The notes under the pieces were generated by a model. That model was not told where the DNA came from. It did no database searches and saw nothing but the letters and a program-made list of their open reading frames with translations. Positions 1-11,877 of a stretch of 32,316 bases of DNA are shown here, in pieces. A program made the position numbers and the translations under genes. Within the stretch, counting starts at the first letter, position 1, and each line of letters starts with the position of its first letter. This stretch comes from Nocardioidaceae bacterium (lineage in GTDB: Bacteria; Actinomycetota; Actinomycetes; Propionibacteriales; Nocardioidaceae). The stretch is from positions 1 to 32,316 of the forward strand of contig JACCZT010000028.1 of NCBI GenBank assembly GCA_013695785.1. Direction: 5' to 3'.

Positions 1-1
1 G

Positions 2-271
2 GCGGTGGTCGGCCCGCTGGCCACATTCGCCGAGCCGCACTCCTACGACCTCTGCGAGGAGCACGCGGTGCGCCTCACCGTGCCCCGTGGCTGGGAGGTG
101 CTGCGCCACGTCGGCGAGTTCCCGGCCCCGATCCCGCACGCGGACGACCTCGAAGCGCTCGCCGACGCGGTGCGTGAGGCGGCTCTGCCGCCGGCGACGC
201 CCGAAGAACCCCCGGTGGGCGATGTCGGGCGTCGCGGACACCTGCGCGTGCTCCGCCCGCAGCGCTCGTGA
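2..271 (+). CDS. DUF3499 family protein, C-terminal part (5' truncated by window edge)
   Basis: Reading frame is open to the left edge (AVVGPLATFAEPHSYDLCEEHAVRLTVPRGWEVLR), a motif typical of DUF3499 proteins located next to manB in actinobacteria. Confidence 0.8.
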   Translation, partial: AVVGPLATFAEPHSYDLCEEHAVRLTVPRGWEVLRHVGEFPAPIPHADDLEALADAVREAALPPATPEEPPVGDVGRRGHLRVLRPQRS

Positions 272-1686
272 CGGCAGGACCGGCTGACGCACCCGCTGAG
301 AGTGCGCGCTCGCGGCTCGACGCGGTCGTCAAGACGTACGACATCCGCGGCCGCGCGCCCGAGCAGCTCGACGCTACCCTCGCCGCTGCGCTGGGTGCTG
401 CCTTCGCCGAGGAGGTGGGCGTCAGCAACGGCCGGGGGGTCGTTGCCATCGGCCGCGATATGCGGGACACCTCGCCGTACCTCGCGGACGCGTTCACCGA
501 CGCGCTGGTGGCCGCCGGGTCCGACGTCGTCGACCTCGGGCTGTGCTCGACCGACCTGGTGTACTTCTACTCAGGGACCCATGCGATGCCCGCGGTCATG
601 GTGACCGCGAGCCACAACCCGGCCGCCTACAACGGCATGAAGCTCTGCCGCGCTGGCGCACGCCCGATCGGGCAGGGCTCCGGCCTGGAGGGCATCGCGG
701 CAGCGGCTGCACGCATCCTTCAGTCCCCGCCGGCCCCCGGCAGAGTACGCGGCAGCGTCCGGCATCATGACGCGCGCTGCGACTACGCCGTACGCATGAC
801 CGATCTCGTCCCGATGCCCCTGACGCGACGCCGACGTCGGCTTCGGGTCGTGGTGGACGCCGGCAACGGCATGGGCGGTCACGTGGTGCCTGTCGTCTTC
901 GACCGTCTCGATGTCGAGTTGGTCCCGATGTACTTCGAGCTCGACGGCAGCTTCCCCAACCACGAGGCCAACCCGCTCGACCCCGCCAATCTCACCGATC
1001 TGCAGGCCGCGGTCCTGGAGCACCGCGCCGACCTCGGCCTGGCCTTCGACGGGGACGCCGACCGGTGCTTCGTCGTGGACGAGTGCGGCAAGGCGGTCAC
1101 GCCATCAGCGGTCACTGCACTCATCGCGGAAGGCTTCCTGCGTGAACGGCCCGGCGCCACCATCTTGTACAACGCCATCTGTTCGCGAGCTGTCCGCGAG
1201 ATCATCGACGAGCACGGAGGAGTGCCCGTCCGTACGCCGGTGGGGCATTCGCGGGTCAAGGCCGAGATGGCGCGCACCGGGGCGCTCTTCGGTGGCGAGC
1301 ACTCCGGTCACTACTACTTCGCGGACTTCTTCCTCGCCGACTCCGGCATGCTCGCGGCGTTGCACGTCATCGCGGCGCTGACCGCTTCGGCGACGCCGCT
1401 GTCGGACCTGATGGTCGCTTACGACCGCTACCCGGCCTCGGGCGAGATCAACCGTTCGGTCGCTGACACCGCGCCGGTGGTCCGGCGGGTCGCGGAGCAC
1501 TTCGGTCACCGTGAAGGCGTCAGCATCGACTGGCTGGACGGCCTGAGTGTCGAGCACGAGCGGTGGTGGTTCAACCTGCGGGCGTCGGCGACCGAGCCCC
1601 TGTTGCGGCTCAACGCCGAGGGCGTGGACGATGAGGCCATGGCCGCGGTACGAGACGCGGTCCTCGCGCTGCTCGACGACGATTGA
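268..1686 (+). CDS. manB: Phosphomannomutase/phosphoglucomutase
   Basis: 472 aa; phosphoserine loop VTASHNPAAYNGMK, metal loop DGDADRC, GEHSGHYYF sugar loop; GTG start overlaps preceding stop. Confidence 0.95.
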   Translation: MTAGPADAPAESARSRLDAVVKTYDIRGRAPEQLDATLAAALGAAFAEEVGVSNGRGVVAIGRDMRDTSPYLADAFTDALVAAGSDVVDLGLCSTDLVYFYSGTHAMPAVMVTASHNPAAYNGMKLCRAGARPIGQGSGLEGIAAAAARILQSPPAPGRVRGSVRHHDARCDYAVRMTDLVPMPLTRRRRRLRVVVDAGNGMGGHVVPVVFDRLDVELVPMYFELDGSFPNHEANPLDPANLTDLQAAVLEHRADLGLAFDGDADRCFVVDECGKAVTPSAVTALIAEGFLRERPGATILYNAICSRAVREIIDEHGGVPVRTPVGHSRVKAEMARTGALFGGEHSGHYYFADFFLADSGMLAALHVIAALTASATPLSDLMVAYDRYPASGEINRSVADTAPVVRRVAEHFGHREGVSIDWLDGLSVEHERWWFNLRASATEPLLRLNAEGVDDEAMAAVRDAVLALLDDD

Positions 1687-1731
1687 CGAGAAGCGCAGTC
1701 CAGCCCACGACTCTCGATGAAGGTGGCCCCG

Positions 1732-1905
1732 ATGAACCTCGATCCCGCACTCCTCGACATCTTGGTGTGTCCACAGTGCCGAACGGGGCTGTCCGTGGAC
1801 GACGAACGCAATGAGCTCGTGTGCAGCCCGTGCGCCCTGGCCTACCCGGTACGCGACGACATCGCGGTGATGCTCGTCGACGAGGCCCGCCCGCTCAGGA
1901 GCTGA
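1732..1905 (+). CDS. Trm112-like zinc-binding protein
   Basis: LLDILVCPQCRTGLSVDDERNELVCSPCALAYPVRDDIAVMLVDEAR; two CxxC pairs and Trm112 signature; upstream ATG at 1717 also possible. Confidence 0.88.
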   Translation: MNLDPALLDILVCPQCRTGLSVDDERNELVCSPCALAYPVRDDIAVMLVDEARPLRS

Positions 1906-1908
1906 AAC

Positions 1909-2952
1909 GTGTTCGACGACACGCTCCTGGACGACCCGGACGCGCTCCTGGCCGCCGACACCGAGCTGCGCCGGATCGCCGAGTCCGGCGCGCGCGTCCG
2001 CCGCGAGACCGACGCCGCGGCAGAGCAGCTGACCATGCTCGACAACACCTCGCGCCCCCGTGCGATCGTCGCAGCCGGCTCGGGCGGGCGTCTGCTGCGG
2101 GCGGTGCTCGAGCCGTCGTGCCCCGTCCCCTTCGTCGCCTGGTCCGGACCTGGCCTTCCTGGCTGGGCCGGACCCCTGGACCTGGTCGTGATCGCCGCGC
2201 CCGGCGCGGTCGACCGCGCCACGAGCGCTGCCGCCGCCGAGGCGGTCCGACGTGGCTGCACGGTGGTCGCGAGCTGCAGGCCGGACGGGGAAGTGGCTCT
2301 GCTCCTCGCCGGGCGCTACTCCACCGTGCTGCCTGCCGGCGACGATCTTCTCGCCGGTTCGGTCGTGGTGCTGCAGGCGCTCCACCTGCTCGGGCTCGGC
2401 CCGACCGTCGACGCCGACGAGGTGGCCGCCGGTCTCGACGAGGTCGCAACGGATTGCTCACCGTTCCGCGCTGTCGATGCCAACCCCGCCAAGCAGCTTG
2501 CGGTCGCGCTCGGCGACTGCACGCCGCTGCTGTGGGGTGGCTCGGCGCTCGCCGCGCGGGCGGCGCGTCGCATCGGTGAGGCCGTCCGACGCTCGGCGGG
2601 CCGTCCCACGGTCGCCGACGACGCCGACCACCTGCTGCCCGTCATCACAGGTGCACCGGCGCGCGACGTGTTCGCGGACCCGTTCGCCGATACCAGCGAA
2701 GGTGGTGACGCGCGGATCGAGCCGGCCCTCGTGGTCGTCGACGACGGGACTGATGAGCCGGTGTCGGGTGCGGACCGGCGCCTGCTCACCGCCGCGTGCG
2801 ACGAGCGTGACTTCCGGGTCGAGGTGCTGACCGGCCACCAGGGTTCGCCGGTGGCACGGTACGCTTCCCTGCTCGCACACGGCAGCTACCTTGCCGCGTA
2901 CCTGCGGATCGGGTTGCAACAGCCGCCCGGCGCGCCGACGGAGGATGTCTGA
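1909..2952 (+). CDS. SIS-domain / TobH-like phosphosugar isomerase family protein
   Basis: 347 aa; SPVARYASLLAHGSYLAAYLRIGL C-terminal motif of PGI/PMI-type SIS proteins; position after manB and Trm112 matches the Rv3256c neighbourhood. Confidence 0.8.
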   Translation: MFDDTLLDDPDALLAADTELRRIAESGARVRRETDAAAEQLTMLDNTSRPRAIVAAGSGGRLLRAVLEPSCPVPFVAWSGPGLPGWAGPLDLVVIAAPGAVDRATSAAAAEAVRRGCTVVASCRPDGEVALLLAGRYSTVLPAGDDLLAGSVVVLQALHLLGLGPTVDADEVAAGLDEVATDCSPFRAVDANPAKQLAVALGDCTPLLWGGSALAARAARRIGEAVRRSAGRPTVADDADHLLPVITGAPARDVFADPFADTSEGGDARIEPALVVVDDGTDEPVSGADRRLLTAACDERDFRVEVLTGHQGSPVARYASLLAHGSYLAAYLRIGLQQPPGAPTEDV

Positions 2953-3932
2953 TGGCAGGCCACGGCAACAAGGCAGTGGTCGCGGCGCTGCTGGCCAACA
3001 GCGGGATCGCGGTCACCAAGTTCGTCGCCTGGCTGCTCACCGGTGCCACGTCGATGCTCGCCGAGGCCGTCCACTCGGTCGCCGACGCGGGCAACCAGGC
3101 CCTCTTGCTCGTCGGCGCCAAGCGTTCGGCCCGCGAGGCCACCCCGGAACACCCGTTCGGCTTCGGCCGCGAGCGCTACATCTACGCGTTCATCGTCTCG
3201 ATCGTGTTGTTCAGCCTCGGTGGGCTGTTCGCGCTCTACGAGGCATACCACAAGTATCACGAGGTCCACGCGGGCGAACCCGACCAGCTGCTGGACAGTC
3301 GCTGGTGGTGGGTGCCGCTGCTCGTGCTCAGCGCAGCCATCGTGATGGAGTCCTTCTCCTTCCGTACCGCGATCGTGGAGTCCAACAAGGTGCGCGGCGA
3401 TGCGACCTGGTGGTCGTTCATCCGCAAGGCCAAGGCCCCCGAGCTCCCCGTCGTGCTGCTGGAGGACCTCGCGGCGCTGCTCGGCCTCATTTTCGCCCTC
3501 GCCGGCGTCTCGCTGACGCTCGCCACTGAGAACGGTTACTTCGACGTTGCCGGTGCTGCCGCCATCGGCACCCTCCTCGTCGTCGTCGCCGTCGTTCTCG
3601 CCATCGAGACCAAGAGCCTCCTGGTGGGCGAGGCAGCGACGCCGGAGTCCATCAAGGCGATCCGTGGTGCGCTGGACGCCGCCGACGGCGTCGACCGCGT
3701 GATCCACATGAAGACGCTGCACCTGGCACCGGAGTCCTTGCTCGTGGCGGCCAAGATCGCCGTGCGCCACGACGACACCGCCGCCGAGGTCGCCCAGGTC
3801 ATCGACGCCGCCGAGCGCGCGATCCGGGCGGCCGAACCGGCGGCCGAGGTCATCTACCTCGAACCCGACCTGTACGACCGCGACCACACGCCGGATCCGC
3901 GGCCAGAGCCTCCGCACGCCCCGGCACACTGA
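2952..3932 (+). CDS. Cation diffusion facilitator family transporter
   Basis: 326 aa; [42 protein letters not shown] signature; ATGA-type overlap with upstream gene. Confidence 0.93.
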   Translation: MAGHGNKAVVAALLANSGIAVTKFVAWLLTGATSMLAEAVHSVADAGNQALLLVGAKRSAREATPEHPFGFGRERYIYAFIVSIVLFSLGGLFALYEAYHKYHEVHAGEPDQLLDSRWWWVPLLVLSAAIVMESFSFRTAIVESNKVRGDATWWSFIRKAKAPELPVVLLEDLAALLGLIFALAGVSLTLATENGYFDVAGAAAIGTLLVVVAVVLAIETKSLLVGEAATPESIKAIRGALDAADGVDRVIHMKTLHLAPESLLVAAKIAVRHDDTAAEVAQVIDAAERAIRAAEPAAEVIYLEPDLYDRDHTPDPRPEPPHAPAH

Positions 3933-3958
3933 CTCTGACCGACCGGTACGCTGGAAGC

Positions 3959-5389
<1,431 letters not shown>

Positions 5390-5400
5390 TGAGGACCAGC

Positions 5401-6114
5401 ATGGAAGGCAACGCCGAACCGGCCCCGACGAGCGGCGGCGACCGCGTGCTCGTCGTCGATGACGACCGCGCGCTTGCCGAGATGCTCACGATCGTCCTCC
5501 GCGGTGAGGGGTTCCAGTCCTCGGTCTGCAGCACCGGCACCGACGCACTGTCGGCATTCCGCTCCTACAAGCCCGACATCGTCCTGCTAGACCTGATGCT
5601 GCCGGGCAAGAACGGTATCGACGTCTGCCACGAGATCCGCGCCGAGTCCGGTGTGCCGATCGTGATGCTGACGGCCAAGAGCGACACGATCGACGTCGTG
5701 GTCGGCCTGGAGTCCGGCGCGGACGACTACGTCATCAAACCGTTCAAGCCCAAGGAGCTGGTCGCCCGGATCAGAGCCAGGATGCGCACGTTTGAAGATG
5801 CGCCGCCAGAAGTCCTGACGATCGGTGACCTCACCATCGACGTTGCCGGTCACAACGTCACCCGCGCGGGGGAGCCGGTGTTCCTCACGCCGCTGGAGTT
5901 CGACCTGCTGCTGTGCCTGGCGCGCAAGCCTTGGCAGGTGTTCACCCGCGAGATCCTGCTCGAACAGGTCTGGGGATACCGGCACGCCGCGGACACGCGA
6001 CTCGTCAACGTCCATGTGCAACGCCTGCGCTCCAAGATCGAGAGCGACCCCGAGAGCCCCGAGATCGTGGTGACCGTCCGCGGTGTCGGGTACAAGGCCG
6101 GAACGCCCGCCTGA
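5401..6114 (+). CDS. mtrA: DNA-binding response regulator MtrA (OmpR/PhoB family)
   Basis: VLVVDDDRALAEMLTIVLRGEGF...LLDLMLPGKNGIDVC...VRGVGYKAG; next to mtrB/lpqB; alternative start ATG 5389 overlapping the ahcY stop. Confidence 0.96.
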   Translation: MEGNAEPAPTSGGDRVLVVDDDRALAEMLTIVLRGEGFQSSVCSTGTDALSAFRSYKPDIVLLDLMLPGKNGIDVCHEIRAESGVPIVMLTAKSDTIDVVVGLESGADDYVIKPFKPKELVARIRARMRTFEDAPPEVLTIGDLTIDVAGHNVTRAGEPVFLTPLEFDLLLCLARKPWQVFTREILLEQVWGYRHAADTRLVNVHVQRLRSKIESDPESPEIVVTVRGVGYKAGTPA

Positions 6115-6134
6115 CCGGGCCGAGCCGTGAGCCC

Positions 6135-7775
6135 ATGACACCGAGCGCGCGTGACGTCGCCAGGGATGCCGGGACGGCGTCGCTCCGCGCCCTGAGGGCC
6201 ACCACCGGGTTGTGGCGTCGATCCATCCAGGCGCGCGTCGTGCTCGGCACCATGGTGCTCTGCTCGATCGTGATCGGCCTGCTCGGTTGGGCACTGCTTC
6301 GCCAGGTGGCGGACGGCCTGGTCGACGCACGTACCTCGGTCGCGGTCGCAGAAGCCCAGGCCGGCTTCGAAAACTCCCAGGAGGAGCTCGACGCCAGCCT
6401 CGTCTCCGCCACCAACACCCAGTCCCAGGTGCTGTCGGCGCTCATCGACAACATCACCAGCCGCAGCGGGTCGCCACGGTCCTACGAGGTGGTCCTGCAG
6501 GGGCCGCTATCGGCCAACGGCAAGGTCGGCCCCGACGCCGGCACCCGCTCGTCGGCAGAGATCGAGGCGGCGGCCATCCCGGCATCGCTGACCGACGCGA
6601 TCGCGCGCAACACCAGGACGCACTGGACCTACACCCGCCTGGAGCTCACCGGTCCGACAGACGCCCCACCAGCCGTCGTCGTCGGCACCCAGCTGCGGCT
6701 CCCCACCGGCAACGAGCGGTACGCGCTGTACTACCTGTTCTCGATGTCCGACCAGCAACGGACCCTCGACCTGGTCGGGCGTGCGCTGCTGTCAGCAGGC
6801 GTGGCGCTCACCTTCCTCGTGGCCGGCGTCGCGTGGCTGGTGACGCGGCAGGTCGTGACACCGGTACGGCTGGCGCGTCGGATCGCCGAGCGGCTCGCCG
6901 CCGGGCGGCTCGAGGAACGCATGCACGTCCGCGGTGAGGACGACCTCGCCAGGCTCGGCCAGTCGTTCAACCAGATGGCCGCCAGCCTGCAGAAACAGAT
7001 CCGCCAGCTCGAGGAGCTGTCCCGGCTGCAGCACCGGTTCGTCTCCGACGTCTCCCACGAGCTGCGAACACCCATCACGACCGTGCGGCTTGCCGCGGAC
7101 GTGCTGCACGACGCCCGCGGCACCTTCGACCCTCTGACGGCGCGATCGGCCGAGCTCCTGCAGACCCAGCTCGACCGGTTCGAGGCGCTGCTCGCCGACC
7201 TGCTGGAGATCAGCCGCTTCGATGCCGGCGCCGCACGGCTGGAGATCGACCAGGTCGACCTGGTCGGCATCGCCTACCGGGTCATCGACTACTACAGCAG
7301 CCTGGCCGCCCGGCAGGGTGTCAGCCTCACGGTCGTCAGCACCGGGGGTTCGGCGGTGGTCGAGGCCGACGTACGCAGGATCGAGCGGATCGCCCGCAAC
7401 CTGGTCGTCAACGCCATTCACTACAGCGGCGCCGAGCGGGTCGAGATTCTCATCGCCCACGACTCAGACAGTGCCGCGCTCGCGGTCCGCGACTTCGGCG
7501 TCGGGCTGCAACCAGGTGAGTCGCAGCTGGTGTTCAACAGGTTCTGGCGTGCCGACCCCGCCCGTGAGCGCACCCGTGGTGGCACCGGTCTGGGCTTGGC
7601 GATCTCAGCCGAGGACGCGGCGTTGCACGGGGGTTGGCTGCAGGCGTGGGGTGAGCCCGGCAAGGGTGCGCAGTTCCGGTTGACCCTCCCGTTGCGAGCC
7701 GGCGACGAGGTGTCCCGGTCGCCGCTGCCGTTGGTGCCCAGGACGCACGTACCGCTCGGGGCGGTCAAGCTGTGA
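6135..7775 (+). CDS. mtrB: Sensor histidine kinase MtrB
   Basis: TM segments, HAMP region, H-box FVSDVSHELRTPITTVRLAADVL, N/G boxes RNLVVNAIHYS, GGTGLGLAI; mtrA-mtrB-lpqB synteny. Confidence 0.96.
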   Translation: MTPSARDVARDAGTASLRALRATTGLWRRSIQARVVLGTMVLCSIVIGLLGWALLRQVADGLVDARTSVAVAEAQAGFENSQEELDASLVSATNTQSQVLSALIDNITSRSGSPRSYEVVLQGPLSANGKVGPDAGTRSSAEIEAAAIPASLTDAIARNTRTHWTYTRLELTGPTDAPPAVVVGTQLRLPTGNERYALYYLFSMSDQQRTLDLVGRALLSAGVALTFLVAGVAWLVTRQVVTPVRLARRIAERLAAGRLEERMHVRGEDDLARLGQSFNQMAASLQKQIRQLEELSRLQHRFVSDVSHELRTPITTVRLAADVLHDARGTFDPLTARSAELLQTQLDRFEALLADLLEISRFDAGAARLEIDQVDLVGIAYRVIDYYSSLAARQGVSLTVVSTGGSAVVEADVRRIERIARNLVVNAIHYSGAERVEILIAHDSDSAALAVRDFGVGLQPGESQLVFNRFWRADPARERTRGGTGLGLAISAEDAALHGGWLQAWGEPGKGAQFRLTLPLRAGDEVSRSPLPLVPRTHVPLGAVKL

Positions 7776-9562
7776 GCCGCTTGGTCCGCGGACGCGCCTG
7801 CCTCGCCGCCGCGCTCGCCGGTGTGCTGGCCGTCGGCGCCGGGGGCTGCGCGTCCATCCCGGACAGCGGTGCGGTGCAGACGTTGAGCGCAGAGGCCGCG
7901 AGCACCGGTTCTACCGTGCGCTACAACCCCCCCGGACCGGTCGACGGAGCCTCGCCCAGCGACGTCGTCAACGGGTTCTTGGAGGCGATGATCGGCTTCC
8001 CGGTCAGCACCCGGACCGCCGAGGAGTTCCTCACACCTGAAGCGGCGAGCAGGTGGCGTACCGACGACCGGACCATCATCTACAACGCGCCCCAGGTCAG
8101 CACCGTCGCCACCGACGGCGCCGTCCAGGACGGCGATCGGATGCAGGCGTCGCTGCGGTTCACCGAGGTCGCCGTGCTGGATGCGCAGGGTCAGTACGCC
8201 GCCTCTACCCGCCGCAGTACTCGCCAGCTGACCCTCGAGCGAGTCGCTGGCCAGTGGCGGATCGACGACCCTCCGCCGGCTCTGATGGTCAGCCAGCAGT
8301 TCTTCGACAACTACTTCCAACCGCTGTCGCTGTACTACCTCGACCACGCCACCGAGCACCTGGTCGCGGTCCCCGTCTACGCGCCGACGGGCGACCAGCT
8401 CGCCACGTCACTGGCGAACGCCCTCCTGCTGCGCCCACGCGACGCCGAGGGAGCCCGGCTGACCACCGTCGTGCCCGAGGGCACCGCGCTCGCCACCTCG
8501 GTGCCGGTGCGCACCGACGGCACGGTAGAGGTCAACCTCAACGGCGACTTCGATGCGATGTCGACCCGCCGCAGGGAGCTGATGTCGGCGCAGATCGTGT
8601 CCACGGTCCGGCAGGTCCAGGGGGTCCAGCAGGTGCGGATCCAGGTCAACGGCAGCCCGCTGGACATCCCCGGCGTCGACGCCGACCAGCCGGTGGGCCT
8701 GTGGGACGGGTACGACGTGACCGAGGGAACGACCAGCGCCCAGATCTTCGCACTGCGCGATCGCCGGCTGGTCGTGCTCAGTGGGCCGGTGACGAACTTG
8801 TTTGCCGGACCGTGGGGGGAGGTCGCCCAACAGGTCGTCGACTTCCGGGTCGACCAGGAGATCACCGAGATCGCCGCCGTGCTGCCCGGGCGCCGTCAGG
8901 TCCGTCGCGCCAGCCTGTCGGCCAGCGACAGCGCCAAGGACAAGGTCGTCTACTCAGGACGTGACGTGCTCACGCCGGTGTGGGACGCGACCGGGAGGCT
9001 GTGGGTGGTGGACCGCGACCGCGGCGGCTCCCGGCTGACCGTCTTTGAGGAGTCCGGTCCGCGTGCCCCCGCGATGGGCGGTCTCGGACGATCGCGGGTG
9101 CTTGCCTTCGAGCTCTCGCCGGACGACGCCCGCTTCGTGGCGGTGGCACGCACAGCAGCCGGCCGGTCCCGGGTCTACGTCGGCGCCGTCGCCTACGCGG
9201 CGGACGGCAGCGTAGCCGGGCTCCGTGCCGTCACCGCGCTCCCGCTCACGGCGTACGGCCTGGACAACCCGGTCGACGCCACCTGGCGCTCACCTGGCAA
9301 CGTCGCGGTCCTGGCATCGGACGGCGGCCAGAGCAACCAGCCGTACTTCGCGCGGATCGACGGGTCGACGATCACTGGCGGCTCGCTCAGTGGTGAGCCG
9401 CTGCTCCCCGACATCGACGCGACAACGATCGCCGGCTCAGGCACGGGCAAGTCCCCCATCTACATCGGCGACTCCTCAGCACGCGTGTGGTTGCAGGACC
9501 CCATCGGCCGGTGGCAACAGGCCGACAGCAAGGGCCTGACCTCGGCGCGCTATCCCGGCTGA
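7772..9562 (+). CDS. lpqB: LpqB family beta-propeller lipoprotein (MtrAB accessory)
   Basis: 596 aa; signal peptide with Cys (AGGCASIPDSGAVQ), LpqB/GerMN-like domain; GTGA overlap with mtrB stop. Confidence 0.93.
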   Translation: MSRLVRGRACLAAALAGVLAVGAGGCASIPDSGAVQTLSAEAASTGSTVRYNPPGPVDGASPSDVVNGFLEAMIGFPVSTRTAEEFLTPEAASRWRTDDRTIIYNAPQVSTVATDGAVQDGDRMQASLRFTEVAVLDAQGQYAASTRRSTRQLTLERVAGQWRIDDPPPALMVSQQFFDNYFQPLSLYYLDHATEHLVAVPVYAPTGDQLATSLANALLLRPRDAEGARLTTVVPEGTALATSVPVRTDGTVEVNLNGDFDAMSTRRRELMSAQIVSTVRQVQGVQQVRIQVNGSPLDIPGVDADQPVGLWDGYDVTEGTTSAQIFALRDRRLVVLSGPVTNLFAGPWGEVAQQVVDFRVDQEITEIAAVLPGRRQVRRASLSASDSAKDKVVYSGRDVLTPVWDATGRLWVVDRDRGGSRLTVFEESGPRAPAMGGLGRSRVLAFELSPDDARFVAVARTAAGRSRVYVGAVAYAADGSVAGLRAVTALPLTAYGLDNPVDATWRSPGNVAVLASDGGQSNQPYFARIDGSTITGGSLSGEPLLPDIDATTIAGSGTGKSPIYIGDSSARVWLQDPIGRWQQADSKGLTSARYPG

Positions 9563-9671
9563 CGCGACGACATCGACCACGTGGCGTCCACAGCGGCCGG
9601 ACGACCGTCGTTGTCCCCAGCTGTCGCGATCAACCGAGCACCACGCCCGGACCTTGCCCCACCGTGGGCCG

Positions 9672-10418
9672 GTGGGAGACCTGCGCCGCGCAGCCGCGGA
9701 CCTCGTCCTCGGCACCTGCTGCGTCGGCTGCGCCGAGGCAGGGGTGCTGCTGTGCGCCGTCTGCACCGCAACCATGCAACCGTCGCCGCGACTCAGCTGG
9801 CCAGACCCGGTCCCGACCGCGCTGCGGGAGCCGTACCCCGTGCCCCCCGTCGCCGCGGGCGTGTACGGCGGCCCGCTGCGACACGCAATCGCCGAGTTCA
9901 AGGAGTCGGGTTGCCATCGGTTGCTGCCAGTGCTGAGCGGGCTTCTCACCGCCTCGATCTCGGCTCTGCCGCTCGTGGACGCACCGGTGCTGCTGGTACC
10001 GATGCCGTCGCGCCGCGCCGCCGTGCGTGCCCGCGGGTACGACGCCGTGGGACTGCTTGCGCGAGCCGCCGGGCGCTCGCTTCGAGATGGCGGCCGGGAC
10101 GTGCGGGTCGCACCGCTGCTGAGACACTCCTTCGTCGTGCGGGACCAAGCAGGTCTGGACGCACGAGCTCGGGCCGCCAACCTCTCCGGAGCCCTGAGGG
10201 CACGGGCTCGGCCGGACCCTGCGCGCGCGCTGGTCGTCGTCGATGACGTGATCACGACCGGCTCCAGCATGGCCGAGGCAGTGCGTGCGCTACGTGCGGT
10301 TGGGGGACACCCCGGCGCCATCGCCGTGGTCGCGGCGACTCCTCGACGGCACCGCGTGGTGGCCGGTGCGGATGACTGGTGTAATCCCGGGCGGGCCTAT
10401 ACCGTCGACAACATGTGA
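9672..10418 (+). CDS. ComF family / phosphoribosyltransferase-like protein
   Basis: LGTCCVGCAEAGVLLCAVC zinc-finger-like start, RRAAVRARGYDAVGLLARA, PRPP-type motif ALVVVDDVITTGSSM; start may be TTG 9654. Confidence 0.88.
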   Translation: MGDLRRAAADLVLGTCCVGCAEAGVLLCAVCTATMQPSPRLSWPDPVPTALREPYPVPPVAAGVYGGPLRHAIAEFKESGCHRLLPVLSGLLTASISALPLVDAPVLLVPMPSRRAAVRARGYDAVGLLARAAGRSLRDGGRDVRVAPLLRHSFVVRDQAGLDARARAANLSGALRARARPDPARALVVVDDVITTGSSMAEAVRALRAVGGHPGAIAVVAATPRRHRVVAGADDWCNPGRAYTVDNM

Positions 10419-10470
10419 ACGGTTGAACCGACCGCGTACCAGGTGCGTCCGTGCTCGCAAGGAGGATTCG

Positions 10471-11136
10471 GTGGAAATAGTCGTCAAGAGCCGCCATTGT
10501 GAAATTTCTGAGAGGTTCCGCGAGCACGTCCGCGAGAAGCTCATCCGGCTGGACAAGTACGACCAGAGCAAGCGGATCATCCGTGTGGACGTCGAGGTGG
10601 ACGTCGAGCACAACCCGCGCCAGGCCGATCGTGCCTGCCGCGTCGAGCTGACCGTACGCTCGCGCGGACCGGTGATCCGGGCCGAGGCGGCCTGCGAGGA
10701 CAAGATGGCCGCCCTGGACGCAGCCATCGACAAGCTCGAGGCGCGTCTGCGCAGGGCGGTCGACCGCCGGCGCATCCACCACGGCAACCGCACCCCGGTC
10801 TCGGTGGCCGAGGCGACGGCACGCGCGGAGCACGCCGACGCCATGGCGCGTCTGGACGGTCAGCCCGCCGGGAGCCGGGCGACGACCGCCGTCGAGGAGC
10901 GCCCCGCCGTGGAGACCCACCGCGAGGGGCCCCTTGAGGTGATGGGCGACGGCCCCCTGGTCGTGCGCGAGAAGACCCACGACGCCGACCCCATGACGTT
11001 GGACCAGGCGTTGTACGAGATGGAGATGGTCGGCCACGACTTCTACCTGTTCATCGACGCAGCCACCGGCGCACCGAGCGTGGTCTACCGCCGCCGCGGC
11101 TACGACTACGGTGTGATCCATCTCAGCGCGGCGTGA
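10471..11136 (+). CDS. hpf: Ribosome hibernation-promoting factor, long form
   Basis: VEIVVKSRHCEISERFREHVREKLIRLDKYD N-domain and C-terminal MTLDQALYEMEMVGHDFYLFIDAATGAPSVVYRRRGYDYGVIHL; GTG start preceded by GGAGG at 10461. Confidence 0.95.
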   Translation: MEIVVKSRHCEISERFREHVREKLIRLDKYDQSKRIIRVDVEVDVEHNPRQADRACRVELTVRSRGPVIRAEAACEDKMAALDAAIDKLEARLRRAVDRRRIHHGNRTPVSVAEATARAEHADAMARLDGQPAGSRATTAVEERPAVETHREGPLEVMGDGPLVVREKTHDADPMTLDQALYEMEMVGHDFYLFIDAATGAPSVVYRRRGYDYGVIHLSAA

Positions 11137-11178
11137 TCGACGGGCGCAGCACCAGGTGGCGACTGGCATGATGGCGCC

Positions 11179-11877
11179 ATGGTCACGGACAGCGTGATCG
11201 GCTCCGACCCCGGTGCCGACGCGACCGAACGCACACGGGTCCTCCTGGTCGACGACCAGGAGCTGTTCCGCCGTGGCCTCATGCTCGTGCTGTCCGGCGA
11301 GGAGGACCTGGAGGTCCAGGAGGCCACCGACGGCGAGAGTGCAGTCCGTGCGGTCGCCGTGACGGCCCCAGACGTCGTCCTGCTCGACGTGCGCATGCCG
11401 GGTATGTCCGGGCTGGAGACGTGCGCGCAGATCAAGTCGGTCTCGCCCTCGACGTCGATCATCATGCTCACCTCGAGCGATGAGGAGTCCGACCTCTACG
11501 AGTCGATCAAGAACGGCGCGTCGGGCTACCTGCTCAAGGACTCCTCGATCGACCAGGTGGCCGAGGCGATCAGGCTGATCGAGTCGGGTCAGTCACTGAT
11601 CAGCCCGGCCATGGCGGCCAAGCTTCTCGATGAGTTCAAGCAGATGTCCAAACCCGGTAGGCCGCAGGAGGCCGCCACCCGGTTGACCGACCGCGAGCTC
11701 GAAGTGCTGCGGCACGTCGCCCAGGGGCTCAACAACCGCGAGATCGCCAAGGTTCTTTTCATCAGCGAGAACACCGTCAAGAACCATGTGCGGAACATCC
11801 TCGAGAAGCTACAGATGCATTCGCGGATCGAAGCGGTGATGTATGCGGTGCGCACCAAGCTCCTCGACGTTCCGTGA
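11179..11877 (+). CDS. NarL/LuxR-family response regulator (no adjacent kinase)
   Basis: Receiver VLLVDDQELFRRGL...VVLLDVRMPGMSG and C-terminal LTDRELEVLRHVAQGLNNREIAKVLFISENTVKNHVRNILEKL. Confidence 0.94.
   Translation: MVTDSVIGSDPGADATERTRVLLVDDQELFRRGLMLVLSGEEDLEVQEATDGESAVRAVAVTAPDVVLLDVRMPGMSGLETCAQIKSVSPSTSIIMLTSSDEESDLYESIKNGASGYLLKDSSIDQVAEAIRLIESGQSLISPAMAAKLLDEFKQMSKPGRPQEAATRLTDRELEVLRHVAQGLNNREIAKVLFISENTVKNHVRNILEKLQMHSRIEAVMYAVRTKLLDVP

Noticed and set aside
3933-3958. Possible SAH riboswitch upstream of ahcY
   Set aside because: Only 26 nt separate the previous stop from the ahcY ATG, and the -10-like box sits 6 nt before the ATG; no space for an aptamer.
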